Source: Salinibacillus kushneri (lineage in GTDB: Bacteria > Bacillota > Bacilli > Bacillales > Alkalibacillaceae). Taken from it: DNA of 64,000 bases. Both the position numbers and the translations under genes were made by a program. The DNA lies in contig NZ_FOHJ01000006.1 in the NCBI RefSeq assembly GCF_900111405.1, positions 124,001-188,000 on the forward strand, given 5' to 3'. Shown one piece after another: positions 48,377 to 59,639 of this stretch. Each line of letters opens with the position of its first letter. The first letter of the stretch is position 1. The notes beneath the pieces are model-generated. The model was not told the DNA's origin, ran no database searches, and saw nothing but the letters and a program-made list of their open reading frames with translations.

Positions 48377-48418
48377 TAAAAAGCCAAAGCCAAGATATCC
48401 CCTGACTTTGACTTTTTA
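48377..48418 (-). terminator. stem-loop between dnaK and dnaJ
   Basis: AAAAAGTCAAAGTCA pairs with GGCTTTGGCTTTTT using G-U pairs on the minus strand, followed by TTTTTAAA. It may reduce dnaJ and downstream transcription or stabilise the upstream mRNA. Confidence 0.6.
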
Positions 48419-48460
48419 ACTAAATACAGTGTTTAAATAGAATCTTTTATCGTCTTAGAC

Positions 48461-50344
<1,884 letters not shown>

Positions 50345-50935
50345 TTATTGGTTTACCTTTACCATTGCTGGACGAATTACACGATCTTTTAATAAATACC
50401 CTTTTTGTAAAACTTCCGTAACGGTGTTGGATTCTTTTTCTTCATCTGAATCTTGCATAACAGCTTGATGTAGATTAGGGTCAAAAGGCTGTCCTTCTGC
50501 CTTTATCTCTTCAACCCCAGCTTTTTCTACAGCAGAAAGGAGCTGGCGATAAATCATATTCATACCCTCGACAAAATTCTCCATCGCCTCTTCATTAGTG
50601 TCTGTCTGTAAAGCACGCTCAAAGTTATCTAAAATAGGCAAAAGATCTGTGACCACATCTTGTGATTTATACTTAAGATCATTTTCCCGTTCTTTTTTTG
50701 CGCGACGCTTATAATTGTCGAAGTCAGCTTGTACTCTTATTAGCTTTTGATATATATCTTCTTTCTCTTTCTTTAAAGCTTCTAATTCTTCTTTTTCTTG
50801 AGGTTGGTTATCTTCTGTTTCTTCAGCTTGAGAATCTTTCTCTTCCGCTTCTTTTTCCTGGTTGTTTTCTTCAGGCTGTGCTTCTTCTTGTTCTTCCATT
50901 TCTTCAAAGACTTCTTCTTTATTTTCTTCGCTCAT
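50345..50935 (-). CDS. grpE: nucleotide exchange factor GrpE
   Basis: 196 residues. The first 60 are a strongly acidic, glutamate/glutamine-rich tail, followed by a long coiled coil and the C-terminal domain with FDPNLHQAVMQ and KGYLLKDRVIRPAMVKV. AGAGGTG supports the ATG at 50935 rather than a GTG three codons upstream. Exchanges ADP on DnaK. Confidence 0.96.
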   Translation of the reverse strand: MSEENKEEVFEEMEEQEEAQPEENNQEKEAEEKDSQAEETEDNQPQEKEELEALKKEKEDIYQKLIRVQADFDNYKRRAKKERENDLKYKSQDVVTDLLPILDNFERALQTDTNEEAMENFVEGMNMIYRQLLSAVEKAGVEEIKAEGQPFDPNLHQAVMQDSDEEKESNTVTEVLQKGYLLKDRVIRPAMVKVNQ

Positions 50936-51051
50936 CTCTGTCACCTCTCTTTCCCTTAAACAAAATAACCGTTTAAGAATATATCATGAAATAATCAAGA
51001 TTTAAAGAACAAAGCATAGGTTCTCAAAATTTTGCTCTTAGCTATTTATTC

Positions 51052-51090
51052 AAAAAAGATGGATGGGGGAAATACACAAAATTCCCCATC
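51052..51090 (-). terminator. hairpin between hrcA and grpE
   Basis: GATGGGG (51062-51068) pairs with CCCCATC (51084-51090); on the minus strand CATC and T6 follow. It could act as a partial terminator or an mRNA processing signal that lowers or separates hrcA expression. Confidence 0.55.
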
Positions 51091-51108
51091 TATTATCTAT
51101 TACCTAAT

Positions 51109-52140
51109 CTAATAATTTTGATACCAGGCCCTAAAGGTTTTACTCATCTGTCCGGAAAGAACGTTTAGTAATGAAACAACCTTTGAATAATCCATTCGTG
51201 TTGGACCTAATAAAGCAATTGTCCCCATGTGCTCCTCACCTAAAGTATAGGAGGCTGTAATTAAACTGCAGTCCTTCATTGCTTCAATTTCATTTTCATG
51301 TCCTATGACAACATTAACCCCGTGATCTTGAGATCTGAGTAAAGGAGCAATTTCCCGCTCTTTTTCAATTGCTGAAAACAAATCCCTTACTTTATCAATA
51401 TTCTTAAACTCTGGTTGATTCATAATGTTTGTCCGGCCGCTCACATACAACTTCGTTGGCTGTTCACTAAATAATGCAGCCTGAATATAATCATAGGTTT
51501 TCCTGAAGTTGTTAGTGTGCTTCTTCAATAATGTCACCACTTCACTCTCAATCTTCTGATTCAATTTATATATGGGGACACCCTGAAGTTTTTCATTTAA
51601 AATATTAACCGTTTTTTCAATTTCTGAAGGATCTAATTCGACAGGAATTGTAAATGAGCGATGTTCTACGTGTCCTGTATTGGTTACCAGAATAGCTACT
51701 GCTGAGTGCGTATTTAATGGTAAAATCTGCAGCTGCTTTAATTCTGTTTCAAATACTTCTGGCCCTAAAATAATAGATGTATAATTTGTTAAATCTGAAA
51801 GAATTTGTGCAGATTTATTCACTACCCGTTCAAATTCCATCAACTGTTCACCAAACATCGCTTGAATTCGCTTAATGTCCTGTCTGGATAGCGAAAATGG
51901 TGACATTAAGTGATCAACATAGAAACGGTATCCTTGTTCAGATGGTACTCGACCGGAAGAAGAATGGGTTTTCTCTAAAAATCCTAATTCCTCTAAATCA
52001 GCCATTTCATTACGTATAGTTGCAGAACTATACTTTACATCATTCCTTTTAGATATGGCCCTTGAACCAATCGGCTGAGCACTATGGATAAAATCATCAA
52101 TAATCACTTGTAAGATAAGTAATTGACGTTCTGTAAGCAA
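51109..52140 (-). CDS. hrcA: heat-inducible transcription repressor HrcA
   Basis: 343 residues. Begins (TTG) LTERQLLILQVIIDDF, with a winged helix in the first 90 residues (SAQPIGSRAISKRNDVKYSS) and a GAF-like dimer domain after. The start is TTG at 52140 behind GAGGTGATC; seven upstream in-frame codons contain that site. It binds the CIRCE element just upstream, giving autoregulation of the operon. Confidence 0.96.
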   Translation of the reverse strand: MLTERQLLILQVIIDDFIHSAQPIGSRAISKRNDVKYSSATIRNEMADLEELGFLEKTHSSSGRVPSEQGYRFYVDHLMSPFSLSRQDIKRIQAMFGEQLMEFERVVNKSAQILSDLTNYTSIILGPEVFETELKQLQILPLNTHSAVAILVTNTGHVEHRSFTIPVELDPSEIEKTVNILNEKLQGVPIYKLNQKIESEVVTLLKKHTNNFRKTYDYIQAALFSEQPTKLYVSGRTNIMNQPEFKNIDKVRDLFSAIEKEREIAPLLRSQDHGVNVVIGHENEIEAMKDCSLITASYTLGEEHMGTIALLGPTRMDYSKVVSLLNVLSGQMSKTFRAWYQNY

Positions 52141-52154
52141 GATGATCACCTCTG

Positions 52155-52181
52155 TTAGCACTCCGTGTTATCGAGTGCTAA
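52155..52181. promoter_or_regulatory. CIRCE operator
   Basis: Perfect consensus: TTAGCACTC (52155-52163), 9-base spacer, GAGTGCTAA (52173-52181). It lies 15 bp before the hrcA start and is bound by HrcA to repress the heat-shock operon. Confidence 0.98.
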
Positions 52182-52191
52182 TTCTAATAAT

Positions 52192-52220
52192 AACTTATCA
52201 AACGGATATAGGATTGTCAA
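52192..52220 (-). promoter_or_regulatory. SigA promoter of the hrcA operon
   Basis: -35 TTGACA (52215-52220) is perfect; at 17 bp spacing the -10 is a poor TAAGTT (52192-52197). The CIRCE overlaps the expected start region. Confidence 0.55.
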
Positions 52221-52262
52221 TAATCAAGGATCAGCTTAGGTCAAGAAAAACCATAAACAGTA

Positions 52263-53414
52263 TTAACTGATAATAACATCCTTATCAAGTAGAAAGGATG
52301 CAAACACTTCATTTCCAAACAACCTCCCCTGAGGTGTGAGCTTCACGGCATCTTGCGCTTCTACTAACCAGCCTTTCTGTTTTAGCTGGTCGATTTCTTC
52401 ATGATAAAGATTCTTCATTGTGATTCCATATTTTCTGTAAAATGCTGACTTTGATACCCCTTGAGATTTTCGCAGCCCCAGAAACATTTCTTCCTCAATT
52501 TGTTCTTTCTTTGTGATCATTTCCTCATGTAAAACCGGTTTTTCATCCTTCATTAGACTATCAATATAATGATTTACAGGGCGCAAGTTGACAAGACGTT
52601 TACCATTGATATACCCATGAGCCCCTGCTCCAAATCCAAAGTAATAAGCATTATCCCAATAAACCAGATTATGCTGGCTTTCATAGCCAGGCTTTCCAAA
52701 ATTACTAATCTCATAATGATACAAGCCATGATTTTCCATTTTATTCACAAGACTTTCATACATATCTGCCTCTACATCCTCAGGCGGCTTGCTTAATTTA
52801 CCTTTCTTATACCGGATATAAAAAACCGTTTTTGGTTCAATTTGCAGAGCATATGCTGAATAGTGCGGTAATTGATAGTCCAGTGCAGCCTGTAATGTTT
52901 TCTCAAAATGCTCTAATGTCTGATTAGGTAACGCATAAATAAAGTCCATACTTATATTTGTTAATCCATTTGATTGTAAAGCTTGTACGGTCTGGTCAAC
53001 ATCACGTACTTGATGATTCCGATTTAATGTCTTTAAAAACTCATCATCCAGTACTTGAACGCCTAAAGATATACGATTAACTCCATAATCCTTTAGCATT
53101 TTCGCTTTTTCCTGAGAAAATTCACCGGGATTTGCTTCTACTGTGAACTCGTTACAACTGCTCACATCAAAATATTGATTCACAATCCTTAATAGTTTTT
53201 CAAATTGGGGATCAGACAAACTCGTAGGTGTTCCACCCCCTATATAAATGGTTTTTACATGACGCTTTTGTTCTCCAATATATAATTTAATCTCTTTTTG
53301 CAATGCGTCTAAATATTGATTGGCCAGAGATTCATTATAGTAAATCTTAGTGAAATCACAGTAATGACAAATCTCATGACAAAAAGGGATATGGATATAT
53401 ACAGATTGGACCAC
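52263..53414 (-). CDS. hemW: radical SAM heme chaperone HemW
   Basis: 383 residues from the GTG at 53414 (VQSVYIHIPFC), which follows AGGGTGAGG; a GTG three codons earlier is less likely. Radical SAM cluster C12, C16, C19 (CHEICHYC), then YIGGGTPTSL and the C-terminal HemN-like domain. HemW inserts heme into respiratory proteins; it lacks the extra features of coproporphyrinogen dehydrogenase. Between lepA and hrcA as in B. subtilis. Confidence 0.94.
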   Translation of the reverse strand: MVQSVYIHIPFCHEICHYCDFTKIYYNESLANQYLDALQKEIKLYIGEQKRHVKTIYIGGGTPTSLSDPQFEKLLRIVNQYFDVSSCNEFTVEANPGEFSQEKAKMLKDYGVNRISLGVQVLDDEFLKTLNRNHQVRDVDQTVQALQSNGLTNISMDFIYALPNQTLEHFEKTLQAALDYQLPHYSAYALQIEPKTVFYIRYKKGKLSKPPEDVEADMYESLVNKMENHGLYHYEISNFGKPGYESQHNLVYWDNAYYFGFGAGAHGYINGKRLVNLRPVNHYIDSLMKDEKPVLHEEMITKKEQIEEEMFLGLRKSQGVSKSAFYRKYGITMKNLYHEEIDQLKQKGWLVEAQDAVKLTPQGRLFGNEVFASFLLDKDVIIS

Positions 53415-53481
53415 AGGCCTCACCCTTCTTTATAAGTTTTTATTGTCAGGCTTTAATAACCGGAACCTTATTGGATCCCGA

Positions 53482-53749
53482 CCAGTCGCCTTCGCTTTTC
53501 TTTGTCCAGCTATGGCTCCTAGGTCCCGAGCAGACATAAGCATAATCCACTACGTGGCGAAATGCATGCCACTCCGTGAATTTTGCTTATGCAGTCGGAC
53601 CTGTTCAGTCGCCTCCGCTTTTCTAATGTCCAGCTGCGGCTCCTAGGTCTGGGTGGATATAAGTCAAAGCCATTCCGTGGCATAACTCGTGCCACTCCAT
53701 GTCTTCGGCTTATACCAACAGACCTAATCAGTCGCCTCCGCTTTTCTAA
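53482..53749. repeat. dimeric GC-rich repeat (family B), copy 1
   Basis: Two tandem units of about 130 bp separated and bordered by CAGTCGCCTCCGCTTTTC. Each unit is a long imperfect palindrome: the outer arms are CTCCTAGGTCTGGG and CAGACCTAATCAG, the inner arms are GGCATAACTCGTGCCACTC-like. The complement of the whole region is nearly identical to 58065-58325. It fills the gap between lepA and hemW. Any reading frame through it is a consequence of the repeat. Confidence 0.9.
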
Positions 53750-53750
53750 T

Positions 53751-53782
53751 AAAAAGGAAAACCGCAAGAATTCATCCTGCGG
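53751..53782 (-). terminator. terminator of lepA
   Basis: CCGCAGGATGAA/TTCTTGCGG stem with a mismatch, followed by TTTTCCTTTTT on the minus strand. Confidence 0.7.
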
Positions 53783-53798
53783 CACCTTAATCAATTCA

Positions 53799-55613
53799 TC
53801 AATCATCATCATCCATTTTTAACACAGACATAAAGGCTTCTTGAGGTATTTCTACTTTGCCGACCATTTTCATACGCTTTTTACCTTCTTTTTGTTTCTC
53901 AAGGAGCTTTCTCTTTCTGGAGATATCTCCTCCGTAACATTTAGAGAGTACATTTTTTCTCATCGCTTTAATGGTAGAACGTGCCACAATGTTATTTCCA
54001 ATGGCCGCTTGAACTGGCACTTCGAACTGCTGTCTAGGTATAATCTTTTTCAGCTTTTCGACAATGCTTTTTCCTCGTTCATAAGCAAAATCACGGTGTA
54101 CGATAAATGATAACGCATCGATTTTTTCTCCATTAAGAAGGATATCCATTTTAACCAGATTCGATGGTTTATAGCCCTTCAATTCATAGTCAAAGGATGC
54201 ATACCCTTTCGTTTGGGACTTTAATTGATCGAAAAAGTCATAAACAATTTCCGATAAAGGAATATCATATACAATATTAACACGATTTTCGTCTAAATAT
54301 TGCATATCGATAAATTCGCCACGCTTACCCTGGCAAATTTCCATAACAGGACCAACGAAATCATTTGGTACCATAATAGTAGCATTAACAAATGGCTCTC
54401 TAATCTCCGAAATTAATTGTGGATCAGGCATTAAGGAAGGGTTATCAATGATTTTTACTTCTTCATTCTCTACTTCCACTTCGTAAATTACACTTGGAGC
54501 CGTTGTAATTAAATCAATATTAAATTCCCGCTCAATTCTTTCCTGAATAATCTCCATATGAAGAAGCCCCAAAAAGCCGCAACGAAAACCAAAGCCTAAT
54601 GCTTGGGAGGTCTCGGGCTCATACTGTAGCGAGGAATCATTTAATTCTAACCGTTCTAAGGCTTCACGCAAATCATTATAAGCATTTGAATCCACAGGAA
54701 ATAGTCCACAATATACCATTGGATTTAACCGTTTATAACCAGGTAAAGGTTCACTAGCCGGATTTTCAGCCAGTGTAATGGTATCTCCTACCCGAGAGTC
54801 GCCTACGTTTTTAATTGATGCCGTTAAAAACCCTACATCTCCAACTGACAATCTATCTTTAGGAACAGGATTCGGGTTAAATACACCAAGTTCGTTCACC
54901 TCAAATTCTTTACCGTTGGCCATCATTTGAATCTTATCGCCAACCTTGATGCTCCCCTCTTTTACAGTTATATAACATATTACACCTCGATACGAGTCAT
55001 ATAACGAATCGAAAATAAGTCCTTTTAGAGGCTCTTCCGGATCTCCTTCCGGGGCAGGGATATCTTCAACAATCCGCTCTAATATTTCATCAATTCCGAT
55101 TCCTGACTTAGCTGAAGCTAATATGGCATCATCCGCATCAATTCCGATCACATCTTCAATTTCCTGTTTAACCTTCTCTGTATCTGCACTTGGTAAATCA
55201 ATTTTATTAATGACTGGAATAATTTCCAAATCATTGTCCATGGCTAAATACACATTAGCGAGGGTTTGAGCCTCGATACCTTGTGCAGCATCCACAACTA
55301 AAATAGCACCTTCACAGGCCGCTAAGCTTCGGGAAACTTCATATGTAAAATCTACGTGTCCAGGTGTGTCAATTAAATGAAACACATATTCCTCACCTGA
55401 TTTTGACGTATATTGCAATTGAACAGCATTCAATTTGATGGTAATCCCTCGCTCACGTTCTAAATCCATACCATCCAGAAACTGCTCCTTCATTTCTCTT
55501 TGCGATAATGCTTTCGTTTTTTCTAAAATTCGATCTGCCAAGGTAGACTTACCATGGTCGATATGGGCAATAATCGAAAAGTTTCGTATGTTCTTTTGGT
55601 TTACGTTAGTCAA
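53799..55613 (-). CDS. lepA: elongation factor 4 (LepA)
   Basis: Ribosomal GTPase involved in back-translocation and 30S biogenesis. 604 residues from the TTG at 55613, which follows GGAGTG; 24 longer in-frame codons lack a site. G1 [10 protein letters not shown]3 DTPGHVDF, G4 NKIDLPSAD; domains II, III and V and the LepA-specific C-terminal domain ([20 protein letters not shown]) are complete. Confidence 0.97.
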   Translation of the reverse strand: MTNVNQKNIRNFSIIAHIDHGKSTLADRILEKTKALSQREMKEQFLDGMDLERERGITIKLNAVQLQYTSKSGEEYVFHLIDTPGHVDFTYEVSRSLAACEGAILVVDAAQGIEAQTLANVYLAMDNDLEIIPVINKIDLPSADTEKVKQEIEDVIGIDADDAILASAKSGIGIDEILERIVEDIPAPEGDPEEPLKGLIFDSLYDSYRGVICYITVKEGSIKVGDKIQMMANGKEFEVNELGVFNPNPVPKDRLSVGDVGFLTASIKNVGDSRVGDTITLAENPASEPLPGYKRLNPMVYCGLFPVDSNAYNDLREALERLELNDSSLQYEPETSQALGFGFRCGFLGLLHMEIIQERIEREFNIDLITTAPSVIYEVEVENEEVKIIDNPSLMPDPQLISEIREPFVNATIMVPNDFVGPVMEICQGKRGEFIDMQYLDENRVNIVYDIPLSEIVYDFFDQLKSQTKGYASFDYELKGYKPSNLVKMDILLNGEKIDALSFIVHRDFAYERGKSIVEKLKKIIPRQQFEVPVQAAIGNNIVARSTIKAMRKNVLSKCYGGDISRKRKLLEKQKEGKKRMKMVGKVEIPQEAFMSVLKMDDDD

Positions 55614-55727
55614 AATCCCATCACTCCTGTTTTTTGCAACCACAATGCTACGTTTGATTATAGCAATAGGACAGGAATCATTCAATCAAACATCATCTAA
55701 AAGGTCATTTTTCATTTAAATAGCCTA

Positions 55728-56075
55728 TTATAACCGGTAAATAAAATCTGAAATTTGATAGGCCCCCGCTACTAATAAATTATAAAACCATTTCACGCTG
55801 CTTTCTAAGACAGATGCTATTTTCCCGGTTAATGAACTGCCTTGAATTTCCTGATAGGATTCCTTTTTTTCCTCTATCGACTTTTGCTCGAAGGATTGTC
55901 CCATCACCTCTACCTCATAGGAATCTTCCTGCTTATTTGATTCCAGTGCGTCATAGTTTTCTGTTTCATTTCCACTTAATTGATTCATTCCTGTACCAGC
56001 CTGATCAAACCCGACGATAACACCTACTAAAAATAAAATAACCATTAAAAAAAACATAAACGTAAACCGGACCAT
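55728..56075 (-). CDS. yqxA: YqxA family protein (DUF3679)
   Basis: 115 residues. One N-terminal membrane helix (residues 3-24, LVGVIVGFDQAGTGM following), an acidic middle, and an amphipathic C-terminal part. Matches YqxA, which lies between spoIIP and lepA in B. subtilis. Here the upstream neighbour spoIIP is missing. Function unknown. Confidence 0.82.
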   Translation of the reverse strand: MVRFTFMFFLMVILFLVGVIVGFDQAGTGMNQLSGNETENYDALESNKQEDSYEVEVMGQSFEQKSIEEKKESYQEIQGSSLTGKIASVLESSVKWFYNLLVAGAYQISDFIYRL

Positions 56076-56197
56076 ATTATCAGCTCCCCATTTGCTTTAA
56101 TCTGCCAAATGCCATTCTAGTAACTCTATTAAAAATATATGTATATGTAATGAAAACTAGAACAGGGAAAATAGAACCAGGAAAAGTCGGAAAGGAA

Positions 56198-56434
56198 GAG
56201 TTTGGGACATAACAAAGTCGATCAACCCTAAAAAACGACCTAAGCAGAGGAAATATACGCAAGACTCCTCATAAAATACAGGCCCATTTTTCTTGAGTGA
56301 TGGTGTCCATCGAATCGAAGCTTCCCTCATCCTTCTAGAGGAAGGCGCGGGTGAAATCCCAACTGAGTGTAGCTCAAGGAGGCTCACCAGCCGCCCGCGA
56401 AAACAGCCTTTATAAAAAACTTTATCCCAACATC
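56198..56434. repeat. 237-bp intergenic repeat element, in the place of spoIIP
   Basis: Outer ends GAGTTTGGGACATAAC and CTTTATCCCAACATC are imperfect inverted repeats. Inside are GCAGAGGAAATATACGCAAG and, near the other end, GGAGGCTCACCAGCCGCCCG, blocks I recall from a widespread Bacillaceae intergenic repeat. The element stops six bases after the gpr stop codon. It is non-coding. Confidence 0.65.
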
Positions 56435-56439
56435 TTCTT

Positions 56440-57546
56440 TTATCTGGTGAAATTCTCCTTATTTTCTTTTCGAACTGCCTCATGTAATGCCCCATTAATT
56501 CCTGAAGCTAATAAATGAGCTGTATCCGCTATAAATCCGTCAATTTCTTTTGGTGTCACCATTAAATTATGTCCTAACGGGGAAAGGACTTCTTTAATTA
56601 ATTGGCGTTTCTCCTCTTCTGATAAATTTCCGACAACTCCTAAAAACGTTTGTCTTTTTTCCTCATCAGGTAAGTCTTCATCCGTAAACTTTTTCTTTTC
56701 TCCGAAAGTCAATCCAGCTGGCGTTAAAGCTTTAGAAGGATTGCCCTCTTCATTCATTTCCCGGCCAAAATGCTTTAATATGAAATCAATCGTATCACTA
56801 GTAATGGTTACAGCATCAACGACAGTGGGAATACCAATTGAAATAACCGGAATTCCTAATGTCTCTTCACTTAAATCCTTCCGTTTATTTCCCACACCTG
56901 AGCCTGGATGGATTCCAGTATCCGAAATCTGAATCGTAGCATTCACACGCTCAATGGATCTTGAAGCTAACGCATCGATTGCGATAACGAAATCCGGTTT
57001 AACTTTATTAATAACTCCAAAAATAATATCACTTGTCTCAATTCCCGTTACCCCCATCACTCCTGGTGAAAGGGCAGATACTGGGCGATAGCCCTCTGAA
57101 ACATACTCTGGCTGAAGCTTAAATAAATGTTGTGTGATAAGTAAATCATCTATGGTATAAGGTCCTAAAGCATCTGGAGTCACATCTCGATTTCCTAAAC
57201 CAACAATTAAACAGGATGCGTTGTTATCAATATTTCGTTTCGCTAAATACCTTTCCAGTTCACGCGCCACAATATTGGCCGTGTCAGTCTGCATTTGTGT
57301 ATCCTGTGTACGAATACTTTGAGTTTCTAATGTTAAATAAGATCCTGCCTTTTTCCCTATCGCTTTTGATCCTTCTTCATCTATCTCTACATAAGTGATT
57401 TTCATATCATCTTCTTCACGTTCTTTAACTTTTACACCTTTTATATCTTCTGTTTCCTGTTCTGTATCTTTTTGTTCCACAACCATTTCTCTTGCCTCGA
57501 TAGCAAGATCTGTCCGTACTTTATATAATTCCTCATTATTTTTCAT
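56440..57546 (-). CDS. gpr: germination protease GPR
   Basis: Aspartic-type protease that degrades small acid-soluble spore proteins at germination; made as a zymogen. 368 residues from the ATG behind [42 protein letters not shown] and the [16 protein letters not shown] block are conserved. The N-terminal propeptide is acidic. Its downstream partner spoIIP is absent here. No clear SigF/SigG promoter could be assigned by eye. Confidence 0.97.
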   Translation of the reverse strand: MKNNEELYKVRTDLAIEAREMVVEQKDTEQETEDIKGVKVKEREEDDMKITYVEIDEEGSKAIGKKAGSYLTLETQSIRTQDTQMQTDTANIVARELERYLAKRNIDNNASCLIVGLGNRDVTPDALGPYTIDDLLITQHLFKLQPEYVSEGYRPVSALSPGVMGVTGIETSDIIFGVINKVKPDFVIAIDALASRSIERVNATIQISDTGIHPGSGVGNKRKDLSEETLGIPVISIGIPTVVDAVTITSDTIDFILKHFGREMNEEGNPSKALTPAGLTFGEKKKFTDEDLPDEEKRQTFLGVVGNLSEEEKRQLIKEVLSPLGHNLMVTPKEIDGFIADTAHLLASGINGALHEAVRKENKENFTR

Positions 57547-57670
57547 CCATCGTCCCTCCATTCATTAACTCATGGTTTCCAAATCAAATCTGTCTTATAC
57601 GATAGAAGTCCTGAATAAACCGCCGTTCTTTTCTTACCATACGACAAGGTGAATTTCTTTACATGAGCTA

Positions 57671-57699
57671 TTGAAAACTTGTCTACGCTCTGGTAAAAT
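57671..57699 (+). promoter_or_regulatory. SigA promoter of rpsT
   Basis: -35 TTGAAA (57671-57676), 17-bp spacer, -10 TAAAAT (57694-57699). This predicts a start near 57706 and a 5' leader of about 90 nt. Confidence 0.65.
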
Positions 57700-57704
57700 G
57701 GCTT

Positions 57705-57756
57705 TTGTTAAACTATCAGAGTTTCTTTGATAAAGGACGATAGGTTTACTTAACAA
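57705..57756 (+). promoter_or_regulatory. structured rpsT 5' leader, candidate autogenous control element
   Basis: Three nested helices: TTGTTAA (57705-57711) with TTAACAA (57750-57756), CTATC (57713-57717) with GATAG (57739-57743), and CTTT (57725-57728) with AAAG (57732-57735). The fold begins at the predicted transcript start and ends 28 bp before the ribosome binding site. Confidence 0.4.
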
Positions 57757-57797
57757 AGTAACTGAAATAACGTATACTTCTTCAGGAGGTGAAACAA

Positions 57798-58064
57798 ATG
57801 GCAAATATTAAATCAGCTATTAAACGTGTAAGAATTAATGAAGAAGCACGCAACCATAATCAAAGTTTTAAAACTGAAATGCGCTCTTCCATTAAACGTG
57901 TTGAAGAACTCGTTAACCAGAAGAATGAAGAAGACGCCAAAGCTGCTTTAAAAGAAGCAACTCAAAATATTGATAAAGCAGTACAAAAAGGTATTATCCA
58001 TAAAAATAATGGAAACCGTAAAAAAGCAGCTCTAGCAAAGAAAATTAACGAGCTAGGTGCTTAA
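57798..58064 (+). CDS. rpsT: 30S ribosomal protein S20
   Basis: 88 residues: MANIKSAIKRVRINEEARN with the helical, lysine/alanine-rich S20 sequence. AGGAGGTG precedes the ATG at 57798. Binds 16S rRNA early in 30S assembly. On the opposite strand to gpr and holA, as in B. subtilis. Its 3' untranslated region runs through the family B repeat before the terminator. Confidence 0.97.
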   Translation: MANIKSAIKRVRINEEARNHNQSFKTEMRSSIKRVEELVNQKNEEDAKAALKEATQNIDKAVQKGIIHKNNGNRKKAALAKKINELGA

Positions 58065-58325
58065 GAAAAGCGAAGGCGACTGATTAGGTCTGGTGGTATA
58101 AGCCGAAGACATGGAGTGGCACAGGTTATGCCACGGAATGGCTTTGGCTTATGTCCACCCAGACCTAGGAGCCGTAGCTGGACAAAGAAAAGCGAAGGCG
58201 ACTGATCAGGCCCGACTGCATAAGCACAATTCACGGAGTGGCACGCTTTTGGCCACATAGTGGATTGTGCTTATGTCTGTTTGGACCTAGGAGCCGTAGC
58301 TAGACAAAAAAGCGGAGGCGACTGA
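58065..58325. repeat. dimeric GC-rich repeat (family B), copy 2, inverted
   Basis: Starts at the base after the rpsT stop with GAAAAGCGAAGGCGACTGAT. Two units follow, each bordered by that sequence and by GACCTAGGAGCCGTAGCTGG. The complement matches 53482-53749 along its whole length with scattered changes. Each unit can fold into a long hairpin (AGGTCTGGTGG... with ...CCACCCAGACCT). Confidence 0.9.
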
Positions 58326-58347
58326 TAATACAGCGTCAATCCTAAAT

Positions 58348-58386
58348 AAAAAGAGCCTTCCGACAATTAGCGGAAAGGCTCTTTTT
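58348..58386. terminator. bidirectional terminator between rpsT and holA
   Basis: AAAAAGAGCCTTCCG, 8-base loop, CGGAAAGGCTCTTTTT. Confidence 0.92.
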
Positions 58387-58406
58387 ATTTAGCCATTCAT
58401 TTAAGC

Positions 58407-59444
58407 TTACCCATTTACTCTTTTCTCCATAAAACGATATAACAATAATTCGAATGCCAATTCTTTCTCCATCTCACCTGTTTTCATTTGTTCATCTGTG
58501 TTAGTCAGTAGATTCATCATTTCATAAAGTTGCTCCACACTAAAATAACGTTCTCGATCAAGGGCCATTTTTATAGCATATGGGTGAGCCTTAATTTGTT
58601 TATCCATTTGCTGCTTCGTATAACCTTTGTTTTTCATTAGCTTACAATGGAGAATCAACCGTATCTGAGAAGCCAGAAGAGCGACTAGAGCAATTGGTTC
58701 TTCATTTCGCATTGTGAGATCTTTAAAAACGGAAATAGCTTCTGTAATATCTTTTTTCATTAAAGCATCAATCATTTTAAATGCGGATGATTCTGTATGC
58801 CTTGAAACTAACTTTTCTACAATTTCTCTCGTAATTGGCTCCCCTTCATGAACATATAAGGAAAATTTTTCTAACTCTTTTTGGACTGCCATTAACTCTG
58901 TACCAACTTCTTCAATGAGCTTTTGACTTGCCTCAGGTTCAATATGTACGTTTAAATCTTTAGCCAGCATGTCAATCCAGCTTTTTAACTCATATTCCTT
59001 AGGAGAATCACATTTTACGACTCTTCCGGTATTTTTTAATTTCTTTATGATTTTTTTTCGTTCATCAATTTTCTCATAAGGAGCAATGAGAATGATATTT
59101 GTATAATCAACAGGATTTTCCAGGTAATTTTCCAGCACACTCAAATCATGCTCTACTTTCGTTTTATCAGGCTTCGCTTTAAAAAAAGAGGCATTTTTTA
59201 ACACCAGAACCTTTCGATCACCGAAAAACGGAAAGGTTTCGGCATCCAAAATGGCTTCCTGTACAGGCGTTTCTTCCAGGTCAAAAGTATTAAAATTTAA
59301 TCCCTGTTCAGGCTGTTCCTCTAACACAGAATGGATAATTTTATGTTGTAAATCCTGTATTAAATAGGATTCACTTCCAAATAATAAATAAAGAGGAATG
59401 TATTTAGCCTCTTTCAAAGATTTGACGGCTTCTACATAAGACAT
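58407..59444 (-). CDS. holA: DNA polymerase III subunit delta
   Basis: 345 residues. Clamp-loader delta subunit: YLLFGSESYLIQDL at the N-terminus, a degenerate AAA+ core, LVALLASQIRLILHCK and the C-terminal collar domain. YqeN in B. subtilis. GAGGTG before the ATG. It reads convergently to rpsT. Confidence 0.93.
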   Translation of the reverse strand: MSYVEAVKSLKEAKYIPLYLLFGSESYLIQDLQHKIIHSVLEEQPEQGLNFNTFDLEETPVQEAILDAETFPFFGDRKVLVLKNASFFKAKPDKTKVEHDLSVLENYLENPVDYTNIILIAPYEKIDERKKIIKKLKNTGRVVKCDSPKEYELKSWIDMLAKDLNVHIEPEASQKLIEEVGTELMAVQKELEKFSLYVHEGEPITREIVEKLVSRHTESSAFKMIDALMKKDITEAISVFKDLTMRNEEPIALVALLASQIRLILHCKLMKNKGYTKQQMDKQIKAHPYAIKMALDRERYFSVEQLYEMMNLLTNTDEQMKTGEMEKELAFELLLYRFMEKRVNG

Positions 59445-59561
59445 TTGCTTTTCACCTCAAAGTTATGCTTATCCTTTAAGTATAAAGAAATTTTATTTCC
59501 GTGGCTATAATAAAAGCTGAGAAAAATTTTCATGAAAAGAGTCTTTATGGTATGATAAAGA

Positions 59562-59639
59562 GGGAAATGGTGGTGGCCATTCCCCCCAAAATCTATATGA
59601 ACGTCTAAATCACAGTCCCGGGAAACTGAAATTCAGACG
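59562..59639. other. two tandem stem-loops upstream of yqzM
   Basis: Hairpin 1: GGGAAATGG (59562-59570) with CCATTCCC (59577-59584). Hairpin 2: CGTCTAAAT (59602-59610) with ATTCAGACG (59631-59639) and an inner CAGT/ACTG (59613-59616, 59625-59628) around CCCGGG. TATAAT at 59506 and TATGAT at about 59551 are possible -10 boxes on the + strand. The rest of the 59445-59798 gap shows nothing else I can name. Confidence 0.35.

Noticed and set aside
53519-53822. Reading frames on both strands through the lepA-hemW gap
   Set aside because: They run through the palindromic family B repeat, which gives similar peptides from each unit.
56157-56495. 112-codon minus-strand frame after gpr
   Set aside because: It runs through the 237-bp repeat and overlaps the gpr end; no family or start signal.
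57547-57670. SigF or SigG promoter for gpr
   Set aside because: Partial matches only; no -10/-35 pair with correct spacing found by eye.
57750-57778. TTAACA-17 bp-TATACT as the rpsT promoter
   Set aside because: A good match, but the predicted transcript start (about 57785) falls within the ribosome binding site at 57784-57791. The promoter at 57671-57699 is preferred.
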